DNA of 64,000 bases, taken from NCBI GenBank assembly GCA_018466975.1, contig CM031558.1, positions 1,240,001 through 1,304,000 on the forward strand. The letters are read 5' to 3'. Below, one piece after another: positions 21,432 through 31,969 of this stretch (position 1 is the stretch's first letter; every line of letters starts with the position of its first letter). A model generated the notes under the pieces. The model did not search any database and had not been told where the DNA came from. It saw nothing but the letters and a program-made list of their open reading frames with translations. The translations under genes were made by a program, and so were the position numbers. Origin of the DNA: Sparassis latifolia. Its lineage: Eukaryota; Basidiomycota; Agaricomycetes; Polyporales; Sparassidaceae.

Positions 21432-24400
21432 TCAGCCACGCTGGCACATCTGCCCATGCTTGTTGACAAACACTGCGCATGCGCCAACGAATATCCGCCT
21501 GCCGATGTGCATATGCAATGCAGCCCTCGTCGTGTTCCGCGATTGCTCCGTGTTCATTTCCGCCTGGTCCAGCCACCAAGAGGCCATCCAGTCTTGAAAT
21601 GCTAAGACATGTCGCATCTCTTCTTCGAGTAGCTGACATTCCTCTGTCCACTGATGAGCTCGAGCTCGGGCCTTGCACCATTCTATCCGAAGAGCTACAG
21701 ACAATTATTTGAGTCATATTTGAAGAGACAAACTGTTGCACATACCATCCTGTGTATCTCCTACCACGCTATCGCCTGCTCCTGGAGCCATCCAGACCCA
21801 GGACAGAGTCCTGGTACCTTCGCTCTCCTCAGAAACACCTCCGTCATCCCACGCACATCCGCCGGATTGAGCGGATGCAACTCGGCTTGCCAACCACTCT
21901 TGGCAAGAGGTACAGCCAATGCTACAAGGGCCGTAAAGGTAGTACAATAGTGAGTGGTGTCCGCATTAACTGTGTCCTCGACAGATTGAATAGTGGTCCT
22001 CGCACGTGTGTTCTCTTGCTGGCCACGCACGAAGCGATCCTTGTATATAAACATGTGAGAGCGGAGTTGCAGGTGACAACGGAGATTATTGAGGATGTCG
22101 TTCGCAAGTGCGTAGCGAAGGCGCCATTCGACATCCATCAAAGCAGAGTCACAAGCCATTTGTCCTTGGACGGTGAATGGCAAAAGCAGCGGCATGTCGT
22201 GGGCCATGAAAGGTGTTTCCCGAGATGCAGCTGTGCGCGTGCGCAGTACATCGACACCCGGCATATACAGTCGTTGAACCCCATACCATTTCTCGATCCT
22301 GCGCTGAAGCACATTGTGCCTCTCCTGTATCTTCGCGCATTGGAGCTCGGTTGCATGTTGACTGAGAGCTGCCACATCAACTCGGAGACGCTGTCTGAAG
22401 CCATCGCCGTCAGTAAAACTAACATCCTATGCAACGGTTCAACACTTACTGCCATTCTTCTAGATCTAGACCATTGTTGATCATCATACTTGCAGATACC
22501 TCCTCATGTACCATAACACCCCATCCTTCATTGATATTGGCTGCTTCCTCCTCAGCCAGCTGGAGACGTGCACCGGCAAGTGTTATAGCTGTAGATGTCG
22601 GAAGTCAGTGTATGTACAATGCAGCGGGGACTCTCAGACTAACTAGGCCGAGTGACCACAAATGGATTTGGAGCCATAGAATCGATCTCCCAGGCTTCAA
22701 TCATGTCCTTCCACCCTTCGGCTGATGATTCTGCCATCATAACAGAATCGAAGTCTTGAAACACGGCAATATGTTCACAATGCTCCTGTACCACAGTCTT
22801 GACCTTCGCCAGAAAGCGTGCGCTGAGGGTACATGGTTAGTATTCAATATTTTGAAGTGACTAACTATTTACTTACCAGTGTTACATATCTTGCGCCAGT
22901 CATAGTCGCCAAACGCATCGTCTAAAATATCGCGACGAGAGCCAGGGCCCATCTCCTTCGTACTTGAGGCATACGGATTGTGTGATGCGTGTTCTCGCTC
23001 GACTCCTTCACCATCAGTCCGAGCGACCCACGGGAGGAGGTTGAAAGAGCAGGCGACTCAGCATGATTCTTGATGTGTGGGAAGATGGAACTTGGGAATA
23101 ACAAATGTAAAATCGTGGTTGATGAGTCCAGATGGCAGGCCGTAGTGTTTAAAGCGATTCCAGATGTTTTTTGACCACTGACAGACGATGTCGTACGATA
23201 CGACAATATCATTTGTTCCATATTGACTGTGCTGACCGACTGTAGACCAGAATAGGTAGTCATGTTCATGTACCTGTGTAATCCACGTCAGGGCAGTTGC
23301 ACTGTAGGAACCTGTTTACTCACCGCTCTCCCTTCTGCAAATCACCAACCGAGTACGGATGCTTTATGTCATGGTGTGCGCAATCCACAGTCCCAACACC
23401 GCTGGCAGCCGTACCTTGATGGGCTCCCTTCATGCTAGCGAGTTTCAGCGCGTCATGATTGTTGCATGTACTGATGTTGTTGGGGAACACCTTGTCATAC
23501 ATGTGAAGGTGGTCTTTGTAAGACTTCTCCTCCACGAAGTATGTGTAGCCATGGTTGAGGCCTGGATCCACCTTATCAGATGAGACTTTCTTGCGCTTGA
23601 GGCAGAAGTTGGCGTCAATACATAGGAACAGCCTATAGAGCCAGCTACACAACATTTGTTCAATGTGGAAATGACAAGCTTTGTGTGTACTTACCTCTTA
23701 TCCTTCGGTGCTATGGCCCAGTCTGCGTGTAAATTCTTCCCCGGATGGGGACAGGCTGGGCAGAGTACCACACAACTCCCGGGAAGAGTGCTTGCAGCAC
23801 CTCCAGGGTCATGACCACGTCCGGCGTGCTTGAGCATCTTGAGATGTCGCCATTCCCGCATCATCCGCATGAAAGCAGGATATCGATCCTGCGATTAGTG
23901 GACATCAACTCAAGTTTCATGCAACATGCACTAAAGCTGACCTTGGGTGGATTTACGCCTGTATTATCAGTGCGTCGGGCGAGCGCTGTGTAAAACTCAT
24001 ATCCCGAGATCTTTGACTGTGCAGATATGAGATGAAATGTCTCCAGGAGGTGGAATGTTGCAGCAGTCTTAGGATCCACGGATGTTGCAGGAAACATGCG
24101 AGCACGGAGTAATTGGACAGGGTGAGACTGCACCGTCTCGCATCCACAAAAGTCCAGGCCTACTTCGTGAATCCCGGAGAGATTGACAACAACGAAATCG
24201 TCGCCAAAAGCGCGGACAGGATTGGCGCATGGCACCCCGGGATCATGCCTGAGCTGCACACGCAGCCCTAGCTGTTTGAGTGTCTCTCGACGAAAATGAA
24301 CACCGGTCCAAGCCTTACATGGTGATTAGAACTCAATCAAAGGACGAACAGAATTAACTGCACACCTTCAGCCGGTGGTAAGGACTGCAAGCGTGCTTCT

Positions 24401-25141
24401 CCACTGTACATCCAGTATGGTAGAGTCTCAAATCCTGACAATCCTCGCAGCACACTGTGGCTTGATCAGTCTGGCAAACAGGACAAAGCTCGGTGGTATG
24501 CCCGCATTGCCCCTCCAAACAGATCAACTCTGCTAGCCACTCATCAATGTCGGGGATCCACTGCAGCAGCGGGTTATCCTACCATGCCGTTGAGTATAAT
24601 GTTATCAATCCGCGGTAAGGAGCCAGATCCTTACTGCAGCTGTACGCTTCTGAGACCGGCCTTCCATGTCATCTTGTTCGATTTGGTGTATGTACTCAAT
24701 GTCTAGATCAGCATACCTATCTTGCCAACCTTCCAGGTATTCATTGTCTGCGTTGTTTGCAGAGTCTAAGAGCATCTCGTCCCCAACTGAAAAGATCAAT
24801 GGAGATGTTGCATTCCTAGCAACATCTACGGTGTCCAGGAAGGAAGTCCGCATCGAGACCTTGCCATTGGCACGAAAGGAATAGGTAGTGTGATGCTGGA
24901 GAATAGTGGATGGTTTGAACCTGTGTTGTTCCGAAGCTTCAGCTTGGTCAGGCTGCAGAGACCTGTAGACCTCGATGCGGGCACCACTACATCGAGCGCA
25001 TTTTGCTGAACGGAACATTGAGGTTGGGAGAGGGAACTGTGCCAACGCCCACACACATAGTGCGATAGGCCAAAACCAGCTATGGAATGCCCAGAATTTG
25101 TCGATGTCGATGTCGTGACCATGTGGTTGCAACATTGACAC
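21432..25141 (-). mobile_element. KDZ transposase gene with CxC2 cysteine-cluster domain
   Basis: Read from right to left, a diverged N-terminus (25141-24605) is followed by the CxC2-type segment DNPLLQWIPDIDEWLAELI with paired cysteines and EKHACSPYHRLK (about 24580-24380). Next come LDFCGCETVQSHPVQLLRAR and FYTALARRTDNTGVNPPK (about 24170-23930). The KDZ transposase core is clear: LFLCIDANFCLKRKKVSSD, GLNHGYTYFVEEKSY, GVGDLQKGER (about 23630-23330), SYDIVCQWSKNIWNRFKHYG, FVIPKFHLPTHQESC, ARTDGEGVERT, and SSRYFRRCVWRL (about 23200-22900). The C-terminus (22400-21432) ends with RIEWCKARARAHQWTEEC. KDZ elements are cut-and-paste transposons of basidiomycetes. Introns are frequent, for example 23329 to about 23272. 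Directly after that intron the frame shifts by one base (near 23262), between RYMNM and DYLFWSTV. The copy is probably inactive. Terminal repeats were not identified. Confidence 0.85.
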
Positions 25142-25149
25142 TACTTCGT

Positions 25150-25564
25150 GTGAGATTTGGGCACGAAATATGCCTTGTCGCTGCTATTTTGGCATGAGCG
25201 ACGGTGCAGGACAAATGCGGGTCATACACACCACTGGTAGTTGAGAATATTTCACTTGCATCCCACACCAAAGGACTGGTGTTTGCCACAGGACGAGATG
25301 GGAGAACTTTAACATACAATATGTTCAGCCAATGGGGTTGACTGCACGAGCAATGCTTTCACGACATACCAACGAAGTGGGTGCGAACTGTGGCACTTCA
25401 TCAACTGTCAGTACACACAACACAGAAGCAAAGGATGATGCATAAGAGGGTTGACAGTGCACATAGGCATTAGAATGACTAGAAAATAATAACATCCTCG
25501 AAATAGACGCCCGTTGAACGCAAACAGCAAAAGCAGTCCATTCATTCTCAAGTTGAATTCTGTT
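25150..25564. other. Right flank of the KDZ gene, nothing certain
   Basis: A short minus-strand frame (25319-25080) could be an upstream exon of the KDZ gene but shows no motif. The rest is AT-rich and without a supported feature. Confidence 0.4.
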
Positions 25565-25729
25565 ATTGCCGATTTCAGAAGTCTTGTTGCACGGTCAAAT
25601 ATACACAAATTTCCGCCTGGGTGACCTCCAACTTTGAACACAGATATCTTTTCAACGGCAGGGCCATTTCTCTTGATTCTTGCATTTTCGGACTCTCCTA
25701 GTCAGCGCGCAGGGCATGGTATCAAGAAA
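25565..25729 (+). repeat. Left arm of a 165 bp inverted repeat
   Basis: This segment matches the reverse complement of 26430-26594 over its full 165 bp. I count ten differences, all transitions. Seven of them fall in CpG dinucleotides of one arm that read TpG or CpA in the other. Nine of the ten have the T or A state in this left arm. Confidence 0.88.
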
Positions 25730-26429
25730 CATACATATTCAGACTGTTCAATACTCGCAGATCTGGTGGTCATCGCACTAGCTCAGAACTGACTTCCCGT
25801 GCAGCAGACAGTCCCAGTCCTGGAGAAATTGTTCTGAAAGGACTTCTTAGGATCATAGAGTGGGCATGGTATGCAATTTGAAGGCATGCGTGTCCTTATT
25901 CTCACTGCGGGATTCAATCTGTGATCACAGCACTAGGAGCCCATTGCCAGATGTTCAAAAACATTCCCTAGTTTGCATTTTTCATATCTTACATGTTTTA
26001 TGTTGATATCTGGATGGTTTTAAGCAAGCAGCAGATGGTAGAAGGCACTCAGGATGGTAGGGGTTGTGCTGCAGTTGGTATGATACTCAGGCCCTTGAAT
26101 CCACTATTCCCCATCTTCAGAACTGTCATCCTTCATTCCTGATCCATACATGAGTGCTATATATGTTCTGTACATAAAATATATGAGAATCTTTGACAGT
26201 AGCATGAGTTGTGCAACCCCACAATATGTGCTATGCAGTCCAAGATAAATCACATACAATCCAGACTCTCTCAGGCCACAAATGCATATCCCTGCCCTGC
26301 CTACCACACTACCAAAGTGTCTCCACCACCTTCCAATGTTCTCCAACCCATCCAATAATGACAAACTCACTTCTGAGCCAGAAGGAAGCTGCCAAAAACA
26401 GCGAACAGAGATAGCAGAGAGACAAGATA
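25730..26429. other. 700 bp spacer of the inverted repeat, no gene accepted
   Basis: The spacer is AT-rich. A 260-residue minus-strand frame (26886-26104) crosses the spacer and the right arm but has a Cys/Trp/Ser-rich composition unlike a real protein and no domain. It is treated as a chance frame. Confidence 0.5.
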
Positions 26430-26594
26430 TTTCTTGATACCATGCCCTGCGCACTGACCAGGAGAGTCCGAAAATGCAAGAATCGAGAGAAACGGCCCTG
26501 CCGTTGAAGAGATATCTGCGTTCAAAGTTGGAGGTCGCCCAGGCGGAAATTTGTGTATATTTGGCCGCGCGACAAGACTTCTGAAATCGGCAAT
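26430..26594 (-). repeat. Right arm of a 165 bp inverted repeat
   Basis: Inverted partner of 25565-25729. It keeps most of the CpG sites that are lost in the left arm. The pair could be long terminal inverted repeats of an 1.03 kb element, or two independent insertions of one repeat in opposite orientation. No flanking target duplication was recognised. Confidence 0.88.
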
Positions 26595-26766
26595 AATCGA
26601 GACAGTACAAAAAGTTTATTATGCCACAAACGAAGCCCGTGCGCCAAATCCCCATAAATAAACCCCTACCACCCTCCGATGATACCACAACTTCAGCATG
26701 ACAACATCTACGTAAGTCCGTACCTCGAATATGACAACACATGGACCGTCGCGCAATGAACAGGCA

Positions 26767-26978
26767 ACAATGATCACCAACAATGACAAGCACAAATGAT
26801 GAACGACAAACGATATATGACACACAGCGACAGCCTACCCCGCAAGCCCAAAACCCAAACCCCGACCAACAATGAGCAGATAACAATGATCACCGATGAC
26901 GACAAACACATACAATTATACAACAACACACAGCGACAATCAGCCTACCCCACAAGCCCAGAACCCAAACCTGATCAC
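26767..26978. repeat. Imperfect direct repeat, period about 106-116 bp
   Basis: ACAATGATCACC begins at 26767 and 26883. ACACAGCGACA followed by a CAGCCTACCCC(G/A)CAAGCCCA-type segment begins at 26822 and 26928. The two copies differ by small indels, so the spacing changes from 116 to 106 bp. The sequence is CA-rich and noncoding as far as can be seen. Confidence 0.75.
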
Positions 26979-27639
26979 GTTCCCCATCACCAGGTGACTC
27001 CACCATTCCGGAGAGGGGCCCACAAATGCAAGTTACTCGCCACCGCAGAGGAAGGAGCCTGAGCTTCCCTCATTATCACCCACAGAATCGATGAGCTTTG
27101 GGCAAGTGCGATATTGGTCTGCTGCATCTCCTTCTCGGCGGCCTGGCAAGATGGGTACAAACAATGAGGAAGAGGGTACTGGAGCATGCGAAGGTACATA
27201 CGCAGAGACAGAAGGGCAAGCAACGAGGCCAGTAGGAGGAGGAAAGGACATGGAAGTGGGGGAAAAGATGGGAGAAAGTGTTTGTTTGATGAGCCTGGCT
27301 TTTATAGAGGATGCTTTGGATTTCAGACTCCATTCAGATCCATCGCACATGAGCGCATCCAGAGGGCACCCAATACAACCCGAGTTATCAGCAGTAGGCC
27401 CTCGGCCAATCAGAGTGCGAATAACGATCCTGCTAAAGGCCTGCACATTCCAAGAAATGCATCCTCTGGCTCTGAACGAAGCTCATTGTGGGTGTAGATA
27501 CATAGAGCTGAATATGACACATAAGCTGACCAACTATTGTTGAGCCCTAAGTGCATTGCAAGGTGAAATGCTCCAAATCGAAGTGAGCACCAGTACTTTG
27601 AACAGCCAAGCACGTCAAAGGGAGGCCAAGTCAATATTG

Positions 27640-28215
27640 GAGTCATGCCGCGTTCAATAGTTCATACATTGCCAGGGCAGTCTGCCCTCGGCATACACTC
27701 TATCGTACTCCTCTTTCCCCTCTTGATAACCTGGATCTCATTCGCCAGAGTACATATTATTTTGGCTCCCCAGCTCAGCGCGACTTCTCACCCAATGGCA
27801 CTCTTCCTGTCCTGCCAGTTTCCATCCCGCAGCTCAACCCATGCGGCCATTCATGCCACAATCTCCTTCTCCATCATGGCTATTTGACTTGGTATTGTCT
27901 TCTTGCCCTCCCATATCATTGACCTCTCCCAACCTGCTTCGACCAGCAATTCAAACTGCCGAAACCCAAGTGTCTTCGACAGTTCTGCGTCCTCTCCCTC
28001 AGCAACTGGACTCTCCCCCACGTTGGTGTACAGCCCAGTTGGGTTGAACACATATGGTGACGTCCAAAGGCCAAGGTCGGGTGTATATTCCTCACTCGCT
28101 GAGATAGGCAATGTCTGGCGTGCATATTCGAGGAGGTTTGTTGGCAGTGTAATCGAGGGGGGAGGATAGAATGGGCTCAGGAATTCTCCTTTGCGCCATG
28201 TGTATGCTCTCCGAT
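27640..28215 (-). pseudogene. Agaricomycete-specific protein relic with Trp-to-stop changes
   Basis: Read on the minus strand, the segment begins WRKGEFLSPFYPPPSITLP and continues YARQTLPISASEEYTPDLG, SPYVFNPTGLYTNVGE, KTLGFRQFELLVEAGWERSM and MMEKEIVA. A TGA then interrupts what continues as MAAWVELRDGNWQDRKSAIG, another TGA, EVALSWGAKIICTLANEIQV. One base is missing before EEYDRVYAEGRLPWQCMNY and the final stop. I recognise the overall pattern as a family of unknown function that is repeated in agaricomycete genomes next to transposons. Both stops sit where tryptophan would be expected, so TGG to TGA is the likely change. With two nonsense changes and one frameshift, this is a dead copy. 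Confidence 0.6.
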
Positions 28216-28635
28216 TCTGCTCTGTCCGGGTTTTTTCCTCCCTGTGTCGTCCATTATTTCTTTGTGCATTCGAACATACTGGGATATCTCACAATTTAGT
28301 AGCATTGTACCTTTGCCTGGCATCACAGTGCCCTTGCCTTGCAGCTGCTTTGGTCAGGTATTTCGGGCGACAGCCCATGGGTTCGCACAGGTAAGTTCGA
28401 CAGTGCACGGAGTACAATCCACTGGTTCGTCTTGACTGTGTGGGAGTGTGGGCACACTAAAACGTTCTCTGCTGTGAGACGAGAGGCATGCGATGCGACG
28501 CTATCCCACTAACAGTATGTGGGACAACCAATTTTGACATTTACATTTACATGCACTGTGATATGGAACTACCAAGAAATGTTGCAAGCTAATACAGCGC
28601 ATCGCGCATTGGCCTGGTACGCAATAATGGCAAGT

Positions 28636-29708
28636 TCACGGCAACAGTTGGACGTTGTCTGCAGCGACTGCCTCACGGAACTGCTGGAAGCTGACATCCC
28701 AACTGGCGACGTGCTCACAGACGGCCGTGGGCATGCCAGACACAAGAGGTGATATGCTGTGCCTTCCAGTGACAGTTTTTCAGGTAAGTACAATGATTAC
28801 TTCGCACCGGCAAAAGCGACTTACCAGCCTTGGAACACACCGATCGCTCCACGTCCCCGAGTGACCACATACCATCTGCCTGGAAGCACTGGCACTGGCT
28901 GGTTAGCCTGAGCGAGAGCTGCCTGGATGGCAGCTCTCAGGACATCCTGAGTATTGTTCGGCAGAGGTGCGTTGCCACCACCAGTGGCAGCAGGAGCCGT
29001 GGGGCCAGCAGCAACTGCCGGAGCAGCAACTGGAGCAGCGTTGAGAATAACTGCGACCGGGGCAGCTGGAGCTGCAATGACAGGGGTGACAATCAGAGGA
29101 GCAGTGATGGGGGCAGCCACGGGAGCATTGATGACAGGAGCAGCGGCGACCGCAGCAGCCACTGGAGGGGCAACAATAGGGGCAGCGGCTGGAGTGGCGA
29201 TAACAGCAGCTGCAACAGGAGCGGCGACGATGAGGGCTGCAGCCAGAATGATGGGGGGAGCAGCAGCAGGAGCAGCAACGACAGCTGCTGCGGCCAGGGC
29301 TGCAATGGTGGCTGCAGTGGGAGCAGCAACGATGGGGGCTGTGACTGGCGTGGTCATGATAGCAGCAGCATCTGTGTCTGCTGGAGCATGGTGAGTCCTG
29401 GTGCCTTAGTGCATGCAGTTACTCACCAGCAGCAGCTTCATTTGCAACAAGCTGCAGCACGACGAGGTGCCAAGCTTCATCTACAATAGCTGGTGAGTCT
29501 GAGTGCTTCATATATCAATGAGGTACCTACCAAAGTCGCAGCCAGTTATCAGCGTGAGGGCTTGGACCAAGTCCTCGATCGAGAACGTAAGGGCCGGAAT
29601 CGATGGTGTGACTCCGGGCCTCACGTTCTGGTGAGCGATCATGGTGCAGGGGGAGAAGAGGAGCGATGGTGGGGGTTCAAGGTTGAGTGGGATCAGACAC
29701 CTGCTCAA
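28636..29708 (-). CDS. Ala/Pro-rich protein with RNase H1 N-terminal (viroplasmin-like) domain
   Basis: The C-terminal exon pair encodes GRWYVVTRGRGAIGVFQGW, then after a 62 nt intron (28824-28763) HSISPLVSGMPTAVCEHVAS and a short helix ending at the stop 28638-28636. This matches the small RNase H1 N-terminal / caulimovirus viroplasmin-like fold, which binds RNA-DNA hybrids or double-stranded RNA: W-Y-V-V-x-x-G-R near its start and a VSG-type turn. In front is a low-complexity tract of about 120 residues composed almost only of Ala, Pro, Val, Ile and Thr (about 29355-28985). Upstream, 29708-29508 has a segment SIEDLVQALTLITGCDFGRY that is probably a 5' exon. Such proteins are numerous in basidiomycetes and no RNase H catalytic domain is present here. 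The start codon is not resolved. Confidence 0.6.
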
Positions 29709-29948
29709 GGTCCTGTCTGAGCTTTAAGGCAGGAAGTGAACGAACGTCATGCCATGAGTCCCACGACCCATTATGCATCCTGACCTAACAGGACACTTCC
29801 TTACCACTTACGCACAAATGACAGGTTGCTGCACATGGTGGCGTATGCACGCGTTCATTGGCTGAGGCATATCGGCGCGCTCATGGTGAGGTAGATGTTA
29901 TTAGCACAAAAATGGTATGTCTGCCGCCCTCTTTTCTAAACCTCCTAC

Positions 29949-31242
29949 CATGCCAGCTAAGCCTTGGGCAACTGAGACCGAGACTGAATTCCTTTTGTTC
30001 CGGTGACCGTCTTTTCTGGAGCACCAAAAATGCCATGATATACCAAAATTCTGGCCTCCTTTGTACGCGGAGTATTTCAGAACATTCCCTGAATGCGAGA
30101 AGCTGTTTGGGCCAGACATGGTCAAGGGCGCGCACTGTCAGATGAACAATGAACAGCACTCCATGAAGCCATGAAGAAGCGACAACATGTAAGTAAGTAT
30201 TATTCATACGAAAGAGCACACTCTGAAGTATAATACAGCAAATAAAAACTTGGTTCAACTGGCATCGGCCGAACAATGGTCGTAAGGTAGTACGAGCCAC
30301 GCCTGTGACACTGACCAGCTTGGCAGCCAAACCCAAGCATCGTCTTCTCAAAGTCCATGAGGAATACTCACGGATGTTCTACGCAAAGAGAATCAAGACT
30401 CATGTCGAGGCAGCAAAACAATCTGAGAAACCATCGCGCAGTGAAGCGTTGAACCTCGTTAACCGTGTCACTGTCAAGTGTTTCGAAGCGGAGGAAGAAT
30501 GGGTGAAACAAAAAGTCTTGGATGCAGTTGAGGCCAGGAAGAAAGCTGCGGGCAGCGATGGGAATTACAATGATGGTGGTGCGGAGATCAGTCCCTGCCA
30601 GTACCAAGAGTGAGTTATTTTTTCAGACCATCGAGAATTTATGTACTGACCGAAGATGTAGTGCAATTGACGACATGCCAATTGTCTTCAAACAAGTGTT
30701 GAACAAGATGGCGGAAGACTCGGGTTTGCACATCATGCTAGTCGCTGGAGGACCTTGTCCTGAGGAGGGTGGGGACATCATTACCTTTGCGTGTGTACCT
30801 GTCTCCTTTATCCCTGTGTTCATGTCAGCTGATGTATACGTTATGCATATGCTATGCATAACTTCCTACAGGATGCATTTTGGAACCAACGAGACCGGTC
30901 ACACTTTTGGTGACGTCCAACCAGGCGTCATGGCCCAGTTCATGAATGTGTTCATCGAGCATCTGAAGACCGTATTCCGTAAGTCTCAAAACATATGTTT
31001 ATTTTACTTCTCTGACATTGAAGCAACCTTGCACAGCCCCAGAAATTCGATTGCAGCGTGCACTCGAAGTTCTCTCTCAGCCGGATGTGAGCATGACAAT
31101 CACAGCTAGTGATGCCACCGGGCCATCATCAGCTGTAGATATTACTACGGCATCAACCGAAGATGTGGGTGCCCTATCCTCTTCTACCAATCCAGTCCCC
31201 GGTGGCAGTTCTACCACATCTGAATGGGCTTTACCTTATTGA
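29949..31242 (+). pseudogene. Lineage-specific protein of unknown function, one in-frame TGA
   Basis: From ATG 29949, MPAKPWATETETEFLLFR is followed by a TGA and then PSFLEHQKCHDIPKFWPPLY and ECEKLFGPDMVKG. Later exons encode IKTWFNWHRPNNGRKVVR and PKHRLLKVHEEYSRMFYAKR (about 30240-30400), KMAEDSGLHIMLVAGGPCPE (about 30700-30770), MHFGTNETGHTFGDVQPGVM and FMNVFIEHLKTVF (about 30870-30980), and APEIRLQRALEVLSQPD (about 31036-31090). This block order belongs to a large agaricomycete family of unknown function that often lies near DNA transposons. I infer nuclear or DNA-linked roles only from context. The TGA could derive from CGA (Arg) by C-to-T change. An alternative is that the true first exon ends earlier and an unrecognised intron removes the stop. 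Confidence 0.5.
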
Positions 31243-31317
31243 CAGCGCTAATGGTTCATTCCCACAGACCAATTGGGCTTCTCCATCCCCACCACTAGTG
31301 TCTAGCATGGGTATTCC

Positions 31318-31468
31318 ATGGGTCTGATAAGGTATACCCACACCCATACCCACAGAAAACCCATACCCATCACATGGGTATGGGTTTTCCATGGGTTGGG
31401 TATGGGTCAGCTATGGGTCTGTATGGGTCAAGACCCATCATGGGTATCCCATGGGTTGCAGTGTGGGA
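31318..31468. repeat. Dense ACCCAT/ATGGGT repeat cluster, first block
   Basis: More than a dozen copies of ATGGGT or its complement ACCCAT occur within 150 bp, first mostly in one orientation (ACCCATACCC) and then in the other (ATGGGTATGGGT). The cluster can fold back on itself. It lies between the coding parts of the unknown-family gene. Confidence 0.8.
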
Positions 31469-31620
31469 GTCATAGTACAATAGCAGTATGCAAGTCTTTG
31501 CACTGTCACCTGCCATGCTTTTGAAGTGATGAGATGGCTGTGTGTGATACCAGGTTTGAATTACCTAATAAAGGTACTGTACAGTTATGCCACCACCACA
31601 CTTCTGGAACCCTATCTTTA

Positions 31621-31741
31621 TAACAAACCCATAAGATGGCCCATGGGTTTCCATGAGTTACTTACTGCTGACCCACACCCATACCCATGGATACCCATAC
31701 TTACAACCCATGTGGGTTGGCAATACCCATGCCATACACTA
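31621..31741. repeat. ACCCAT/ATGGGT repeat cluster, second block
   Basis: About eight further copies of the same hexamer occur here, including GACCCACACCCATACCCATG, which resembles 31340-31360. The two blocks are separated by 150 bp of ordinary sequence and may be the two halves of a larger fold-back. Confidence 0.75.
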
Positions 31742-31969
31742 CCCACCATGAGCTTCCTCCTCACAGTTGATGGCCAAGCCCCTGACGCCGCAATTATCGT
31801 CGCCCATGCTGCCTTCCGTATCATTGCTCGCCTTCTTCGCCATTGCCGCCATCTTCACCATTACCACTGTCTTCATCACTACCCCCTTCTTCACCATGCC
31901 CCTCTTCTTCACTGCAGCATTCTTCACCATTGCTGCATTCTTTACTGCTTTCGCCCTCGTCCTCAATGT

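Noticed and set aside
26104..26886. 260-residue minus-strand open frame
   Set aside because: Its composition is dominated by Cys, Trp, Ser and Arg with no domain, and it crosses one arm of the inverted repeat, so it is a chance frame.
28830..29489. Plus-strand frames rich in Ser/Gly/Arg and Ala/Gly/Thr opposite the Ala/Pro gene
   Set aside because: These are the antisense readings of the GC-rich GCA/GCT repeats. The minus strand has the recognisable WYVV domain and a proper intron.
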